From Chlorobium chlorochromatii (GTDB lineage: Bacteria > Bacteroidota > Chlorobiia > Chlorobiales > Chlorobiaceae): a stretch of DNA of 64,000 nt. Below the pieces are notes generated by a model. It saw nothing but the letters and a program-made list of their open reading frames with translations. It made no database searches and was not told where the DNA came from. The DNA lies in contig DYND01000004.1 of the NCBI GenBank assembly GCA_020721255.1, positions 1 through 64,000 of the forward strand, in the 5' to 3' direction. This document shows, in pieces, positions 17,494 to 26,283 of the stretch. A program made the position numbers and the translations under genes. Every line of letters begins with the position of its first letter. Within the stretch, counting starts at the first letter, position 1.

Positions 17494-18441
17494 TCAAACG
17501 TGACCGGCGGCTCGCATCAGGCGGTCGCGAATCGCCCTGCCAAGTCCCTCATTTGACGGGAGTTCGCAATAAATAGTTTCAATACCTTCGGTATCGCAGC
17601 GGCGAAAAAAGCTGAAAAGCTCATGCCCATACTCGTCAAGCGTTGTGCATTGTTTGTACAGTGCAACACCTGTTGGCGGTTCCGTAATACCAATAGAGGC
17701 GAAAACTGCCGTTGTTACAGGTACTTCGCCCGGATGGTAAAGAATAATGGTGGCTTTCGGTGCGTAATGCGGGTACTTCAACCCTGGGCTTTTCGGCGCG
17801 GATGCTTGATCTCCTTTCGTTGCAACGGTGATTTCTGGCACAACCTCCTTCAACTGCTCCAACGTAATAGAGCCCGCACGCAGCAAAAGTGGCGTTGAGC
17901 ACGAGCAGTCAACAATCGTCGATTCCAGCCCTATCGCACTTGGTGTACCGCAAAGCACAGCATCGATTTTACCGTTTAAATCTTGATAGACCGCCTCCCA
18001 GTTTGTGGCGCTTGGTAAACCGGAACGATTGGCTGATGGCGCTGCTACCGGATAGTGTGCCAGCCGCAGAAATTCCCGAGCTACAGCATTTGACGGGCAG
18101 CGGATTCCGACGGTTTGCAAGCCTGCTGTTACCGTTTCAGGTACACGAGGGTGTTTGCGCAGCACGAGCGTCAGCGGTCCCGGAAAAAAGCACTCAATCA
18201 ACCGCGCAGCATCTGGAGTAATCTCCGTTACCACATCCTCAAGCTGCTCAACGTTGGCAATATGGACGATCAGTGGATTATCGCTCGGGCGCCCCTTCGC
18301 TCTGAATATTTGATTAATTGCTTCAGGATGGCAGATGCTGGCACCGAGTCCATACACCGTTTCTGTTGGAAAAGCAACAACACCTCCCTCATTGAGAATT
18401 GCGGCAGCTTCGGCGGCTGAAGGAGTAAGAGTGGTCTGCAT
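17494..18441 (-). CDS. Threonylcarbamoyl-AMP synthase, long Sua5 form
   Basis: Forms threonylcarbamoyl-adenylate from threonine, bicarbonate and ATP for the t6A37 tRNA modification. The YrdC domain fills roughly the first 200 residues (GGVVAFPTETVYGLGASI, KGRPSDNPLIVHI, PGPLTLVL, AAPSANRSGLPSAT). A linker PGLKYPHYAPKATI leads to the C-terminal Sua5 domain (about 230-315), making it the TsaC2/Sua5 form rather than short TsaC. The frame extends to a TTG at 18471, overlapping the stop of the upstream gene by 4 nt; ATG 18441 is preferred by homology. Probably co-transcribed with the polyprenol-kinase-like gene. Confidence 0.93.
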   Translation of the reverse strand: MQTTLTPSAAEAAAILNEGGVVAFPTETVYGLGASICHPEAINQIFRAKGRPSDNPLIVHIANVEQLEDVVTEITPDAARLIECFFPGPLTLVLRKHPRVPETVTAGLQTVGIRCPSNAVAREFLRLAHYPVAAPSANRSGLPSATNWEAVYQDLNGKIDAVLCGTPSAIGLESTIVDCSCSTPLLLRAGSITLEQLKEVVPEITVATKGDQASAPKSPGLKYPHYAPKATIILYHPGEVPVTTAVFASIGITEPPTGVALYKQCTTLDEYGHELFSFFRRCDTEGIETIYCELPSNEGLGRAIRDRLMRAAGHV

Positions 18442-18467
18442 GTTATAAACGTGTTGTGGAAGCTTTG

Positions 18468-19091
18468 TCAAAGCAACAGGAGTGCCGACAGCACACCAAC
18501 GGTTGCGCTGACGAGCGGTATCGAGAGATTATCATCAATTTTAACGTCGCCGATACGTACGAAAAACGCCTCGGCGAGTGTTGCTGTTATGGCCATTAAA
18601 ACGCCAACCAACAGCGGCAAGCCGGGAACAACGTTCACAATCAGTAGAGCAGAGACCAAAAAGGCGACACTGCCCTCAACGCTTTTATGTCCGAAACGAT
18701 GTTTCCCGAAGATTTTGCCAACAATAGCCGCCAATGTGTCGGAAATAGCAACCAGCGTAAACGCTGTAACTGCAATAATTTTAGGGAAAAAGAGCACCAG
18801 CAGCAGCGCCGCAAGAATAATGTTGGTTGCACCATTGAGCGACAGCTTGCTTCCCTCAAGCTCATGCGTTCGCAGCATGGAACCAAACGTTGTGTGATAC
18901 CATGTTGCGACCGGTTTGAAAAAATTCTTCAAGAGATCAATCACAAAAAAACCGCAAAAGAGCGGCACAAGCAGCAACAACGCCAGTTCCCTGCTGATAA
19001 ACCAGTAAAGCACCGGAATCGATAGCGATGAGAGGTGAATCGCTTTCCGCGCGACTTCATAGCGGAGTTCCAGTCGGTCGGTCGCTTCCAT
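18468..19091 (-). CDS. Diacylglycerol/polyprenol kinase family membrane protein
   Basis: A 207-aa polytopic protein with five to six hydrophobic helices. The family signature of the dolichol kinase / phytol kinase / CDP-diglyceride-synthase-like group is visible: RKAIHLSSLSIPVLYW, ISDTLAAIVGKIFGKHRFGHKSVEGSVAF. Members phosphorylate polyprenols, phytol or diacylglycerol with CTP. In a phototroph a role in phytol or farnesol salvage is plausible but not shown. The frame opens at a GTG (19205); ATG 19091 (MEATDRLELRYEVARKAIH) is the better start because upstream residues look unrelated. The next gene overlaps or follows closely. Confidence 0.8.
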   Translation of the reverse strand: MEATDRLELRYEVARKAIHLSSLSIPVLYWFISRELALLLLVPLFCGFFVIDLLKNFFKPVATWYHTTFGSMLRTHELEGSKLSLNGATNIILAALLLVLFFPKIIAVTAFTLVAISDTLAAIVGKIFGKHRFGHKSVEGSVAFLVSALLIVNVVPGLPLLVGVLMAITATLAEAFFVRIGDVKIDDNLSIPLVSATVGVLSALLLL

Positions 19092-19258
19092 AATATGATA
19101 ATGTGGCGGTGAACAAAAGTAAAAGCGCAATACCGCTGTAATGGCTTCAAAATCTGCTTCAGTATTTAAATATACATCCAAATCTTCGTAACAGGAAAGG
19201 CGCACCTTGAATCGTACGCCTTTCAGCTCTTTATTTCATCTCTGATTGATGTTTTTCA

Positions 19259-19441
19259 TTATTTCGGAAAAGGCAGCTTACGCTCTCCATCAGGCGAAAT
19301 AAACCAGACTTGCCCCGTCTCAATATCCATTTTATAAGCGCACGAATTGCCCGCTCCAACAATCCTGTATTTTTCTCCGCCACCGCATCCCGTTAACGAA
19401 GCCGAGAGTGCCGCAAGTACGGCAATGAACATGAACTTCAT
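19259..19441 (-). CDS. Small lipoprotein, hypothetical
   Basis: 60 residues with a type II signal peptide: MKFMFIAVLAALSASLTGC, lipobox LTGC with Cys19 as the lipidated residue, then GGGEKYRIVGAGNSCAYKMDIETGQVWFISPDGERKLPFPK. The mature part is about 42 residues and could form a small beta unit (TGQVWFISPDGERK). An AAGGAGG ribosome binding site precedes the ATG. No function can be assigned. Neighbours give no hint: a polyprenol-kinase-like gene downstream and the sigma-54 activator upstream. Confidence 0.75.
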   Translation of the reverse strand: MKFMFIAVLAALSASLTGCGGGEKYRIVGAGNSCAYKMDIETGQVWFISPDGERKLPFPK

Positions 19442-19589
19442 AGTTCCTCCTTGGTGTATTTAATGATTGATGTTTGCCTCTATAGCATTTGAACATTGAA
19501 ACTTACGCAAAATCTTGTAAAATCGCTATGGGGTTGAGGTATGGTAATTGGTTTTTAAAACTCCCCACCTCAACTATACTGCGTCAACG

Positions 19590-21680
19590 CTAAGAATACC
19601 GCTTGCTCAGCCCCAGCTTCTCAATCCGTGAATAGAGCGTTTTCGGATGCAACGCAAGCAGCTCAGCAGCTCCGCCGACACCACTGACGCGCCCTTTTGC
19701 ACGGCTGAGTGCGTCGAGAATCAGCTCTCGCTCCATGGCGACAACATCCGCCTCAAAATCACGCATGGTTCTGGCGTGACCGACGGTATGAAGTTCCGAC
19801 GCAGGAGCAGATGGCGAGAGAATGGTTGAAAAATCAAGTGTCGTTCCTTCAGAAACAATAACCGCCTGCTCAATAAGGTGAGCAAGTTCGCGGATATTGC
19901 CCTTCCACTCACGCGCCACAAGCCGTTGCATGTCGATCGCGCGAAAAGCACGAAGCGGCTTACCAAACTCACGTGAACATTTAGCAGCAAAGTGGGTGGC
20001 AAGCATGGCAATATCTTCACGGCGTTCGATGAGCGGTGGAATATCGAGCGGAAAGACGTTGAGCCGAAAAAAGAGATCCTCACGGAACCGTCCTTCGGCA
20101 ACCTCTTTTGCAAGATCGCGATTGGTTGCTGCAATAACACGTACATCCACCTTTATCACCTGCCGTCCGCCAAGGCGCTCAAGCTCGCGCTCCTGAAGCA
20201 CGCGCAGCAGCTTTGCCTGCAACTCCAGCGGCATTTCACCAATTTCATCAAGGAAAATTGTGCCGCCTTCAGCCAACTCGAATTTGCCAATACGCCGTTC
20301 AGTAGCGCCGGTAAAACTCCCCTTTTCGTGGCCAAAAAGCTCGGACTCAATCAGTGGTGCCGGCAAGGTTGCGCAGTTAATCTTGATCAAAGCGCGTTTG
20401 TTGCGGGCTGAAAGATTGTGCAAGGCACGGGCAAAAAGCTCCTTGCCGGTACCGGTTTCGCCCTGAATCAGCACCGTGGCATCAGTTGGCGCAACCTGAC
20501 TGACCCGCCGCAATACCGCCGCAAGCGAGGCGCTGTTGCCGATAATCTCCTCAAAGTTATGAGTGGCCTTGATCTCCTCAATCAGGCAGGTGCGCTCACC
20601 TTCAACCTTACGGCGAAGCTCATCAATCTTTTCAAAGGCGAGATAGTTCTGCAGGGCAAGCGAAAGCTGCGGCACAATCAGGTTAACCGTCGCCTGGTCG
20701 TGCTCATCATAAGAGCCTGAGGTATTGGAGATAAAAAGTCCAGCGCGGCTGCCCGGCGTATCCCAAAGCGCAACCGTAAGCAGGGAACAAACACCAAACG
20801 CCTCCTTGACATAAGCCAGCATACGGTACTCACCGCAAAGTTGACAAAACACTTCACCACTGAAACTACCCGGATGGGTAATCAGCGAAAAACTTTCACG
20901 AGCTATATCTTCAAAATTTTCGATATCAAGCGGCGCGTGGACTTGAGCAAAAACGCCAGCATTGTCACGTCTGAAATTATCGTAAAGACGATAAAAACCA
21001 TCAGCACCCATCACGCGGATGCCAAGAAAGGTGCATGGTACCAGTTTTTCAATCTGCTCACAGACCGCCAAGAGCATCCTATTACGATCTTTGATGGTAA
21101 GCAGGGCATTGTTCACGCCAAGCTGCATGGCGGTCTGTGCTTCACGCTGCCGAAGCTCCTCGTAAGCCAGCGCATTGCTCACGGCAACAGCAACCGGCAA
21201 GGAGAGTGTTGCAAGAAGCTCTTTGTCGCTCTCCAGCCACTCTTTTTCATCCTTCGACACAAAAGAGAGAAACCCAATCACCTTGCCACCGGTGCGCAGC
21301 GGCGAAAGCGCCACCTGCCGCATACCCAGATCGTAGAGCATTTGTGGCAGCAGAACATCGGCGGAATAAAGTTCAAGCGACTTTTCGATACTGATCACAG
21401 AAACCGCAACATCAGCAATATGCGGCTCAATCCATGAGCCGGCAATCGGCCTTTTTTTACGCTCAAAAGTTTCGGGAAGCTGAAAACGGAGCATTTCAAA
21501 AAAAACGTTGCTGTACCGCTTCTCTTTGTCGAACGTGATAATGGCAGCAGAATCAAACTCGAAAACAAGGCGCAGCTTATCGGTAAGCGTTCGGAAAAGC
21601 TCTTGGGGATCGCGAATTGAACCGACTGCATCGCTGATGTACTGCATCAGCTTATGGGTTTCGTGCAGAGATTGTTTCAT
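19590..21680 (-). CDS. Sigma-54-dependent activator with two GAF-like sensor domains
   Basis: 696 aa. The N-terminal about 380 residues hold two GAF-type modules (roughly 20-165 and 185-350). Then comes the AAA+ domain with Walker A GETGTGKELFA, the sigma-54 contact loop GSFTGA (Ser for the usual Ala of GAFTGA), GGTIFLDEIGEMPLELQAKLLRVLQE (Walker B) and sensor blocks. A Fis-type helix-turn-helix ends the protein (ALSRAKGRVSGVGGAAELLALHPKTLYSRIEKLGL). No receiver domain, so it senses a ligand or redox signal directly, like NorR or FhlA. It is divergent from the efflux operon, whose promoter is of sigma-54 type with two phased palindromes; it is the obvious regulator, and one palindrome abuts its own start codon. 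Confidence 0.92.
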   Translation of the reverse strand: MKQSLHETHKLMQYISDAVGSIRDPQELFRTLTDKLRLVFEFDSAAIITFDKEKRYSNVFFEMLRFQLPETFERKKRPIAGSWIEPHIADVAVSVISIEKSLELYSADVLLPQMLYDLGMRQVALSPLRTGGKVIGFLSFVSKDEKEWLESDKELLATLSLPVAVAVSNALAYEELRQREAQTAMQLGVNNALLTIKDRNRMLLAVCEQIEKLVPCTFLGIRVMGADGFYRLYDNFRRDNAGVFAQVHAPLDIENFEDIARESFSLITHPGSFSGEVFCQLCGEYRMLAYVKEAFGVCSLLTVALWDTPGSRAGLFISNTSGSYDEHDQATVNLIVPQLSLALQNYLAFEKIDELRRKVEGERTCLIEEIKATHNFEEIIGNSASLAAVLRRVSQVAPTDATVLIQGETGTGKELFARALHNLSARNKRALIKINCATLPAPLIESELFGHEKGSFTGATERRIGKFELAEGGTIFLDEIGEMPLELQAKLLRVLQERELERLGGRQVIKVDVRVIAATNRDLAKEVAEGRFREDLFFRLNVFPLDIPPLIERREDIAMLATHFAAKCSREFGKPLRAFRAIDMQRLVAREWKGNIRELAHLIEQAVIVSEGTTLDFSTILSPSAPASELHTVGHARTMRDFEADVVAMERELILDALSRAKGRVSGVGGAAELLALHPKTLYSRIEKLGLSKRYS

Positions 21681-21683
21681 AAA

Positions 21684-21700
21684 TTCTGTAAAGTTCAGAA
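21684..21700. promoter_or_regulatory. Candidate activator binding site 1 (TTCTG-N7-CAGAA)
   Basis: Palindrome with half-sites TTCTG and CAGAA separated by 7 nt, beginning 4 bp upstream of the regulator start codon (21680). Same half-sites and spacing as site 2, starting exactly 33 bp away. Confidence 0.6.
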
Positions 21701-21716
21701 CATATAGTACAGAAAA

Positions 21717-21733
21717 TTCTGAAATTATCAGAA
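21717..21733. promoter_or_regulatory. Candidate activator binding site 2 (TTCTG-N7-CAGAA)
   Basis: The better of the two: arms extend to ATTCTGA / TCAGAAT (21716-21734). Its centre is about 84 bp upstream of the -24 element at 21809, a normal distance for a sigma-54 enhancer site. Confidence 0.65.
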
Positions 21734-21808
21734 TAACGCAAAGTGAGAGAGATTAAAAAAACCTGATATGGAACGGATTTTATTGATAATCACAACATTT
21801 CAATAATC

Positions 21809-21823
21809 TGGCACACAAATTGC
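21809..21823 (+). promoter_or_regulatory. Sigma-54 (-24/-12) promoter of the efflux operon
   Basis: TGGCAC-N5-TTGC matches the RpoN consensus exactly: TGGCAC at 21809-21814, spacer ACAAA, TTGC at 21820-21823. Transcription would start about 12 bp further on, roughly 25 nt before the TolC ATG at 21862. Confidence 0.85.
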
Positions 21824-21861
21824 GATATTAATAGCTACGATTGTAATAAAACCATAGCTCC

Positions 21862-23196
21862 ATGATAAACAAGAGTAGAGTAACCAGAACCGTAGCGATT
21901 ACAGCAGTGGCGTTGATGCTTGCGTGGCCATTGCGAAGCAGCGCAACCGAAACACCGGCAGAAACTCCGCTCACCGTTGAACAAGCCATACAGCTTGTGC
22001 GCGAGAACAATCCGGCGCTCAAAGCTGCGGCAGATGAGGTGAAGGCTGCTGACGCTCGAATCACACAACGCCGAAGCGCCTATTTCCCGCAGATCTCCGC
22101 CAGCGCCGGATATACCTGGCTTGACCCAGTCTCCGAGAAGAGTTTCGGAGGAGAAGCTCCAATGCAATTCATGCCGCATGATAATTACGATGCCAAAGTT
22201 ACCGCACAGGCAACGCTGCTCGATTTCGGCAAAAGAGGCAGCAACGTTGCTATTGCGCTGAGCGGCAAAAAAACGGCGGAGCAAGCACTTGAACTGTCGC
22301 GCCGAGAAGCGGCATGGCAAACAGTGCAGCTCTTTTACAGTATTCTGTTTCTCCGCGAAAATCTTCGGGTGGAGGAGAAACAGATTGCCGCACTGAACAA
22401 AGCTTTGGAGTACTCGACCAAACGCTATCAGGCAGGTGCAGCAACTCCGTTTGATCTCTTCTCCACGAAGGTGCGTCTTGCTGATACCCGCAACCGCACA
22501 CTTGATCTTGAGCACGAACTTCGTCGCAGCGAATTAACCCTGCGTCGCCTGACGGGCATTGCCGACAATGCTCCGCTGAAACTTCAGGGCTCATTTGCAG
22601 TGAAGCCGCAAGATGGTCGTGCGGAAACGGGACTTGTAGCCCAGGCATTAGCGCAGCGCCTCGAACTGCAACTCTCCAGAGAGCAAGAAACAGCGGCAAA
22701 ACTGCACCGTTCACTGGCTGGAAAAGAGGGTTTGCCGGTTGTTACCGCAAGCCTCTCTTATGGTGTCAGCAATGGCTATCAGCCTGATATCAATGAAATA
22801 CGCAATAACGTTGCCGCCAACCTGCACCTTGAGATTCCGCTCTTTACCGGTTTCCGCACCAGCGCTGAGCAGCAGGAACGCACTGCTCTGGCACGTGCAG
22901 CAACCCGACGACGGCTTGACGCTGAGCAACTGGCGAAAAGCGACATAGCGGAGACTCTCCATGCACTGCAGACAGCATCGGAGAAGATGAGTACGACGGA
23001 AGTGCAGGTACAACAGGCGGAACTTGCCGCAAAGCACGCACGGGCACGCTACGAAAACGGCATGGCAACTGCGCTCGACCTGCTCGACACCGAAGCCGCT
23101 CTTTCCCAGGCTGAACTTGCCCGCCTGCAAGCCGCTTACGCTTATATGCTGAACACCTATTCACTAAAACGCACAACAGGGGAGATTTTCTGGTAA
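21862..23196 (+). CDS. TolC-family outer-membrane efflux protein
   Basis: Outer-membrane channel of a tripartite exporter. The 444-aa protein has a signal peptide (residues 1-30, ending SSATETPAE) and the two repeated OEP alpha-hairpin halves typical of TolC: LTVEQAIQLVRENNPALKAAADEVKAADARI, RRSAYFPQISASAGYTW, then SAEQQERTALARAATRRRLDAEQLA and ARYENGMATALDLLDTEAALSQAELARLQAAYAYMLNTYSLKRTTGEI. First gene of the three-gene efflux operon, driven by the sigma-54 promoter at 21809. Its stop is 1 bp before the next start. This operon is visibly more GC-rich than the neighbouring genes. Confidence 0.93.
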   Translation: MINKSRVTRTVAITAVALMLAWPLRSSATETPAETPLTVEQAIQLVRENNPALKAAADEVKAADARITQRRSAYFPQISASAGYTWLDPVSEKSFGGEAPMQFMPHDNYDAKVTAQATLLDFGKRGSNVAIALSGKKTAEQALELSRREAAWQTVQLFYSILFLRENLRVEEKQIAALNKALEYSTKRYQAGAATPFDLFSTKVRLADTRNRTLDLEHELRRSELTLRRLTGIADNAPLKLQGSFAVKPQDGRAETGLVAQALAQRLELQLSREQETAAKLHRSLAGKEGLPVVTASLSYGVSNGYQPDINEIRNNVAANLHLEIPLFTGFRTSAEQQERTALARAATRRRLDAEQLAKSDIAETLHALQTASEKMSTTEVQVQQAELAAKHARARYENGMATALDLLDTEAALSQAELARLQAAYAYMLNTYSLKRTTGEIFW

Positions 23197-23197
23197 A

Positions 23198-24238
23198 ATG
23201 GAACAACCTGAATCAACAACAATGGCTGAAAAAAACACTTCTCCACAAGAACCGGCAAAAGCTTCAAATCCTTTGCGCATCGTCATTATCGGCACTCTGC
23301 TTGCCATCGCCCTGATCTGGGGAGGCAGCAAAGTCTATCACTCACTCCTCTATGTAGAGACGGATAACGCACAGATTGAGGGAGATATTTATCCTGTGAT
23401 TTCGCGAGTTCCGGGCAAAGTAGCAGAGGTGCTTGCAAGCGACAACCAGCCAGTCAACAAAGGTGATACACTCATCCTGCTCGATGCGACTGATTACGAA
23501 GTGCGCCGCGACATTGCCGCTGCCGAGCTGCTCAGCGCACAGGCAGAAGTAAAAGCTGTCACGGAGCAGGCACATGCTGCACAAGCCTCCGCAAGCGCCG
23601 CAGAAGCCACAAGCCGCAAACAGCAAGCCGACCTCGCCCGCAACAACAATCTCCGTCAACAGGAGGTCATTTCACAAGCAGAGTTCGACGCCGTCAAAGC
23701 GGGAGCACAAGCAGCATCAGCCCAGTATGCCAGTGCCGGTAATAACTATCAGGCAGCGCTTGCCGAGATACCCCTGAAAATGGCTGAGATAAAAAAGTGT
23801 GAGGCCAAGCTGCGCGAAGCTGAACTGCAATTATCGTACACCTCCATTACAGCTCCAGCCTCTGGTCAAGTGTCAAAAAAAAATGTGCAGACGGGTCAGT
23901 ACGTCTCGCCGGGCCAACAGTTGATTGCGCTGGTCGGCAGCAAAGATCTCTGGATTGTCGCCAACTTCAAGGAAACGCAGCTTGAGAAAATCATTGTCGG
24001 AGAGCCGGTTATTATCAAAGTAGATGCCTATCCTGGCAAAGAGTTCAAAGGCAAAGTTGAATCACTCTCCTCTGGCACCGGCGCAAAATTTGCCATGCTT
24101 CCTCCCGACAACGCCAGCGGAAACTTCATCAAGGTGACACAGCGCATTCCGGTAAAAATTCTCTTTACTGAAAAGCCAGACAAGCACCATCCGCTTGCCG
24201 CAGGGATGAACGTCACCGTTGAAGTGAAGGCAAAATGA
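23198..24238 (+). CDS. HlyD/EmrA-type membrane fusion protein
   Basis: Periplasmic adaptor linking the MFS pump to the TolC channel. 346 aa: cytoplasmic N-tail, one transmembrane helix (about residues 27-50), biotinyl-lipoyl-like halves (DNAQIEGDIYPVISRVPGKVAEVLASDNQPVNKGDTLILLD and SYTSITAPASGQVSKKNVQTGQYVSPGQQLIALV) around an Ala/Gln-rich coiled-coil hairpin, and a beta-barrel domain (DLWIVANFKETQLEKIIVGEPVIIKVDAYP). This is the EmrA-like group. A second ATG at 23222 is equally possible as start. It overlaps functionally with the flanking tolC and emrB-like genes. Confidence 0.93.
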   Translation: MEQPESTTMAEKNTSPQEPAKASNPLRIVIIGTLLAIALIWGGSKVYHSLLYVETDNAQIEGDIYPVISRVPGKVAEVLASDNQPVNKGDTLILLDATDYEVRRDIAAAELLSAQAEVKAVTEQAHAAQASASAAEATSRKQQADLARNNNLRQQEVISQAEFDAVKAGAQAASAQYASAGNNYQAALAEIPLKMAEIKKCEAKLREAELQLSYTSITAPASGQVSKKNVQTGQYVSPGQQLIALVGSKDLWIVANFKETQLEKIIVGEPVIIKVDAYPGKEFKGKVESLSSGTGAKFAMLPPDNASGNFIKVTQRIPVKILFTEKPDKHHPLAAGMNVTVEVKAK

Positions 24239-24273
24239 GAACAATGGTCATTGAACAGGAATCCATATAACGC

Positions 24274-25893
24274 ATGGCAGAGTCACAACAACAGAATGGC
24301 ACAGCGGTAGCTGCAATGCTGCCAAACCCAGCCCATCATTACGAAACCGGTGCTCGCAAAGTCATCATCACACTGACCGTAATTGTGGCCGCAATGCTGG
24401 AGCTGATCGACACCACTATTGTGAACGTTGCCCTGACCCAGATCAGCGGCAACCTCGGTGCCAGCATTGAGGATGTCGCCTGGGTGGTCACCAGCTACGC
24501 TATCGCCAACGTCATCGTCATTCCGCTCTCCGGCTTTCTCGGTAACTTGCTCGGACGCCGCAACTACTACATCGGCTCGATTCTGCTTTTTACTGCTGCA
24601 TCGCTGCTCTGCGGCATCTCCACCGACATCTGGACACTGGTCTTCTTCCGCTTCCTGCAAGGCATCGGTGGCGGAGCGCTGCTGCCGACATCACAGGCGA
24701 TTCTCTACGAAACATTCAAGCCGGAAGAGCGAGGCACCGCCACCGGCATTTTCTCGATGGGACTTGTGCTCGGCCCAACCTTTGGCCCTCTGCTTGGCGG
24801 TTATCTTGTGGACTATTTCTCATGGGAGTGGTGCTTTTTCGTCAACATACCAGTCGGGCTGCTTGCTTCCTGGTCTGCCTTCACCTTTCTCAAGGAACCG
24901 AAAGTTCAGCACTCTGTCTCAAAAATTGACTGGACGGGGATCGGACTTCTGGCGGTCGGTATCGGTGCATTGCAATTCATTCTTGAAAAGGGAGAGTCAA
25001 AAGACTGGTTTGAAACTCCCTATATCACTTGGTTCACAATCATCGCCGTATTATCGCTCGCAGCCTTTGTCTGGTGGGAACTGCACACCGAAGAGCCTGC
25101 CGTTGATCTGCGCGTGCTGACTCGAAGCCGTAATCTGCCAATTGCCGCTGTACTTACTTTTGTCGTAGGATTTGGTCTCTACGGATCACTCTTTGTCTTT
25201 CCGGTGTTTGTGCAGCGCCTGCTTGGATTTACTGCCGTACTGACCGGACTGGTGCTCTTTCCCAGCGCCATGGTGACAGGCATCATCTCCATGCCGCTCG
25301 GCATGGCGCTTCAGAAAGGCGTTTCACCAAAAAAGCTGATGACCGTTGGTATGATTGCATTCATTACCTTCTGCTGGATGCTTGGTCAACAGACCATGCA
25401 GTCAGGCGCTGAAAATTTCTTCTGGATACTCCTGCTTCGCGGTGTCGCTCTCGGATTTATCTTCATTCCCGTCACCATGCTTGCCGTAGCGGGATTGCAC
25501 GGCAAGGACATTGGGCAGGCGACGGGGCTTAACAACATGGTGCGCCAGCTCGGTGGTTCATTCGGCATAGCCATAACCAACACCCACATTGTCAAACGAG
25601 TTGCGGAACACCGCATTGAGCTGCTCAGCCATCTCTCCCCCTACGATCCGGCAGCAATCGCTCGGCTTGATGCGATAAAGCAGACCGCGACCATGAAAAG
25701 CGGGCTCTCACCTGCTGGCGCAGAGCTTGCCGCGCTGCATTCGCTTGAAGGTACCGTGACCGCCCAAAGCCACCATCTCGCCTACATGGACGCCTTTATG
25801 CTTGTCGCACTGCTGTTTGCCATCGCGTTGCCGCTGCTCTTTTTTATCAAGATTAACAAAGCGGAGAAGGCGGATTTGTCGGGCGCGCATTGA
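24274..25893 (+). CDS. DHA2-family MFS multidrug transporter (EmrB/QacA type)
   Basis: 539-aa inner-membrane drug:H+ antiporter with about 14 predicted helices. DHA2 signatures: ELIDTTIVNVALTQISGNLGAS, AWVVTSYAIANVIVIPLSGFLGNLLGRR (motif A), RFLQGIGGGALLPTSQAILYE, GLVLGPTFGPLLGGYLVDYFSWEWCFFVNIPVG (motif C and DHA2 block). Together with the upstream TolC and EmrA-like proteins it forms a complete tripartite exporter. Substrate unknown; the GAF-type sigma-54 activator suggests induction by a small molecule. Last gene of the operon, convergent with the decayed toxin-antitoxin cluster. Confidence 0.94.
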   Translation: MAESQQQNGTAVAAMLPNPAHHYETGARKVIITLTVIVAAMLELIDTTIVNVALTQISGNLGASIEDVAWVVTSYAIANVIVIPLSGFLGNLLGRRNYYIGSILLFTAASLLCGISTDIWTLVFFRFLQGIGGGALLPTSQAILYETFKPEERGTATGIFSMGLVLGPTFGPLLGGYLVDYFSWEWCFFVNIPVGLLASWSAFTFLKEPKVQHSVSKIDWTGIGLLAVGIGALQFILEKGESKDWFETPYITWFTIIAVLSLAAFVWWELHTEEPAVDLRVLTRSRNLPIAAVLTFVVGFGLYGSLFVFPVFVQRLLGFTAVLTGLVLFPSAMVTGIISMPLGMALQKGVSPKKLMTVGMIAFITFCWMLGQQTMQSGAENFFWILLLRGVALGFIFIPVTMLAVAGLHGKDIGQATGLNNMVRQLGGSFGIAITNTHIVKRVAEHRIELLSHLSPYDPAAIARLDAIKQTATMKSGLSPAGAELAALHSLEGTVTAQSHHLAYMDAFMLVALLFAIALPLLFFIKINKAEKADLSGAH

Positions 25894-25957
25894 GTTGGGG
25901 GCGGAGGACAATCAAAAATACAGAGGACATCGATTGCCTCAGCAGAATATTCTATTT

Positions 25958-26176
25958 TCACTTTTTAACATCCGGTGGAGGAAGTTCATTATCAGAACCC
26001 CAGCTACGTAGCCATTCATGTACAGCATCACCTGAGGTAACATTTCCATGTGCAACAGAATCCATAGCTTGCAAGGTTTCCTGCCAACGCTCTTGCTCGG
26101 CACTTAGTCTTTCAATGTATTCTTTAAGTGCTTGATTTATAAGCCAAGCTTTGCTTTTTTGAAGTGAGCTGGTCAT
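25958..26176 (-). pseudogene. RHH (CopG-like) antitoxin lacking its N-terminal DNA-binding strand
   Basis: 72 aa: MTSSLQKSKAWLINQALKEYIERLSAEQERWQETLQAMDSV, then HGNVTSGDAVHEWLRSWGSDNELPPP. This is the helix-helix and C-terminal tail of a ribbon-helix-helix antitoxin of the ParD type. The usual N-terminal beta strand (about 20 residues) is missing: upstream, the frame meets a stop, and the sequence belongs instead to a PIN-toxin N-terminus. The ATG at 26176 overlaps the stop of that stump. No RelE/ParE toxin follows, since the efflux operon ends 65 bp downstream. Best read as a deletion remnant; possible expression of the short protein cannot be excluded. Confidence 0.7.
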
Positions 26177-26283
26177 CGCCTGCAGACTATAGCTTCAGAC
26201 AGACCTGAGAGAGTTTTACCGATTAAAAAACCAACCCAGATGTTTGTATCTATCACAACCCTTATATTACTTTCTTTTCGCAC
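26173..26283 (-). pseudogene. N-terminal stump of a PIN-domain (VapC-like) toxin
   Basis: From a GTG at 26283 the minus strand encodes NIRVVIDTNIWVGFLIGK followed by TLSGLSEAIV and ends in TGA after 36 residues. VIDTNIWVGFLIG is the start of a PIN ribonuclease with its first catalytic Asp. The remaining about 100 residues, including the other acidic residues, are absent. It begins inside the end of the antitoxin gene 26267-26491 (translational overlap), as expected for a cognate pair. Confidence 0.75.

Noticed and set aside
24458-25120. Plus-strand frame of 220 codons inside the EmrB-like gene
   Set aside because: Different frame from the transporter, Ser/Arg/Cys-rich translation without family features; a typical shadow in GC-rich DNA.
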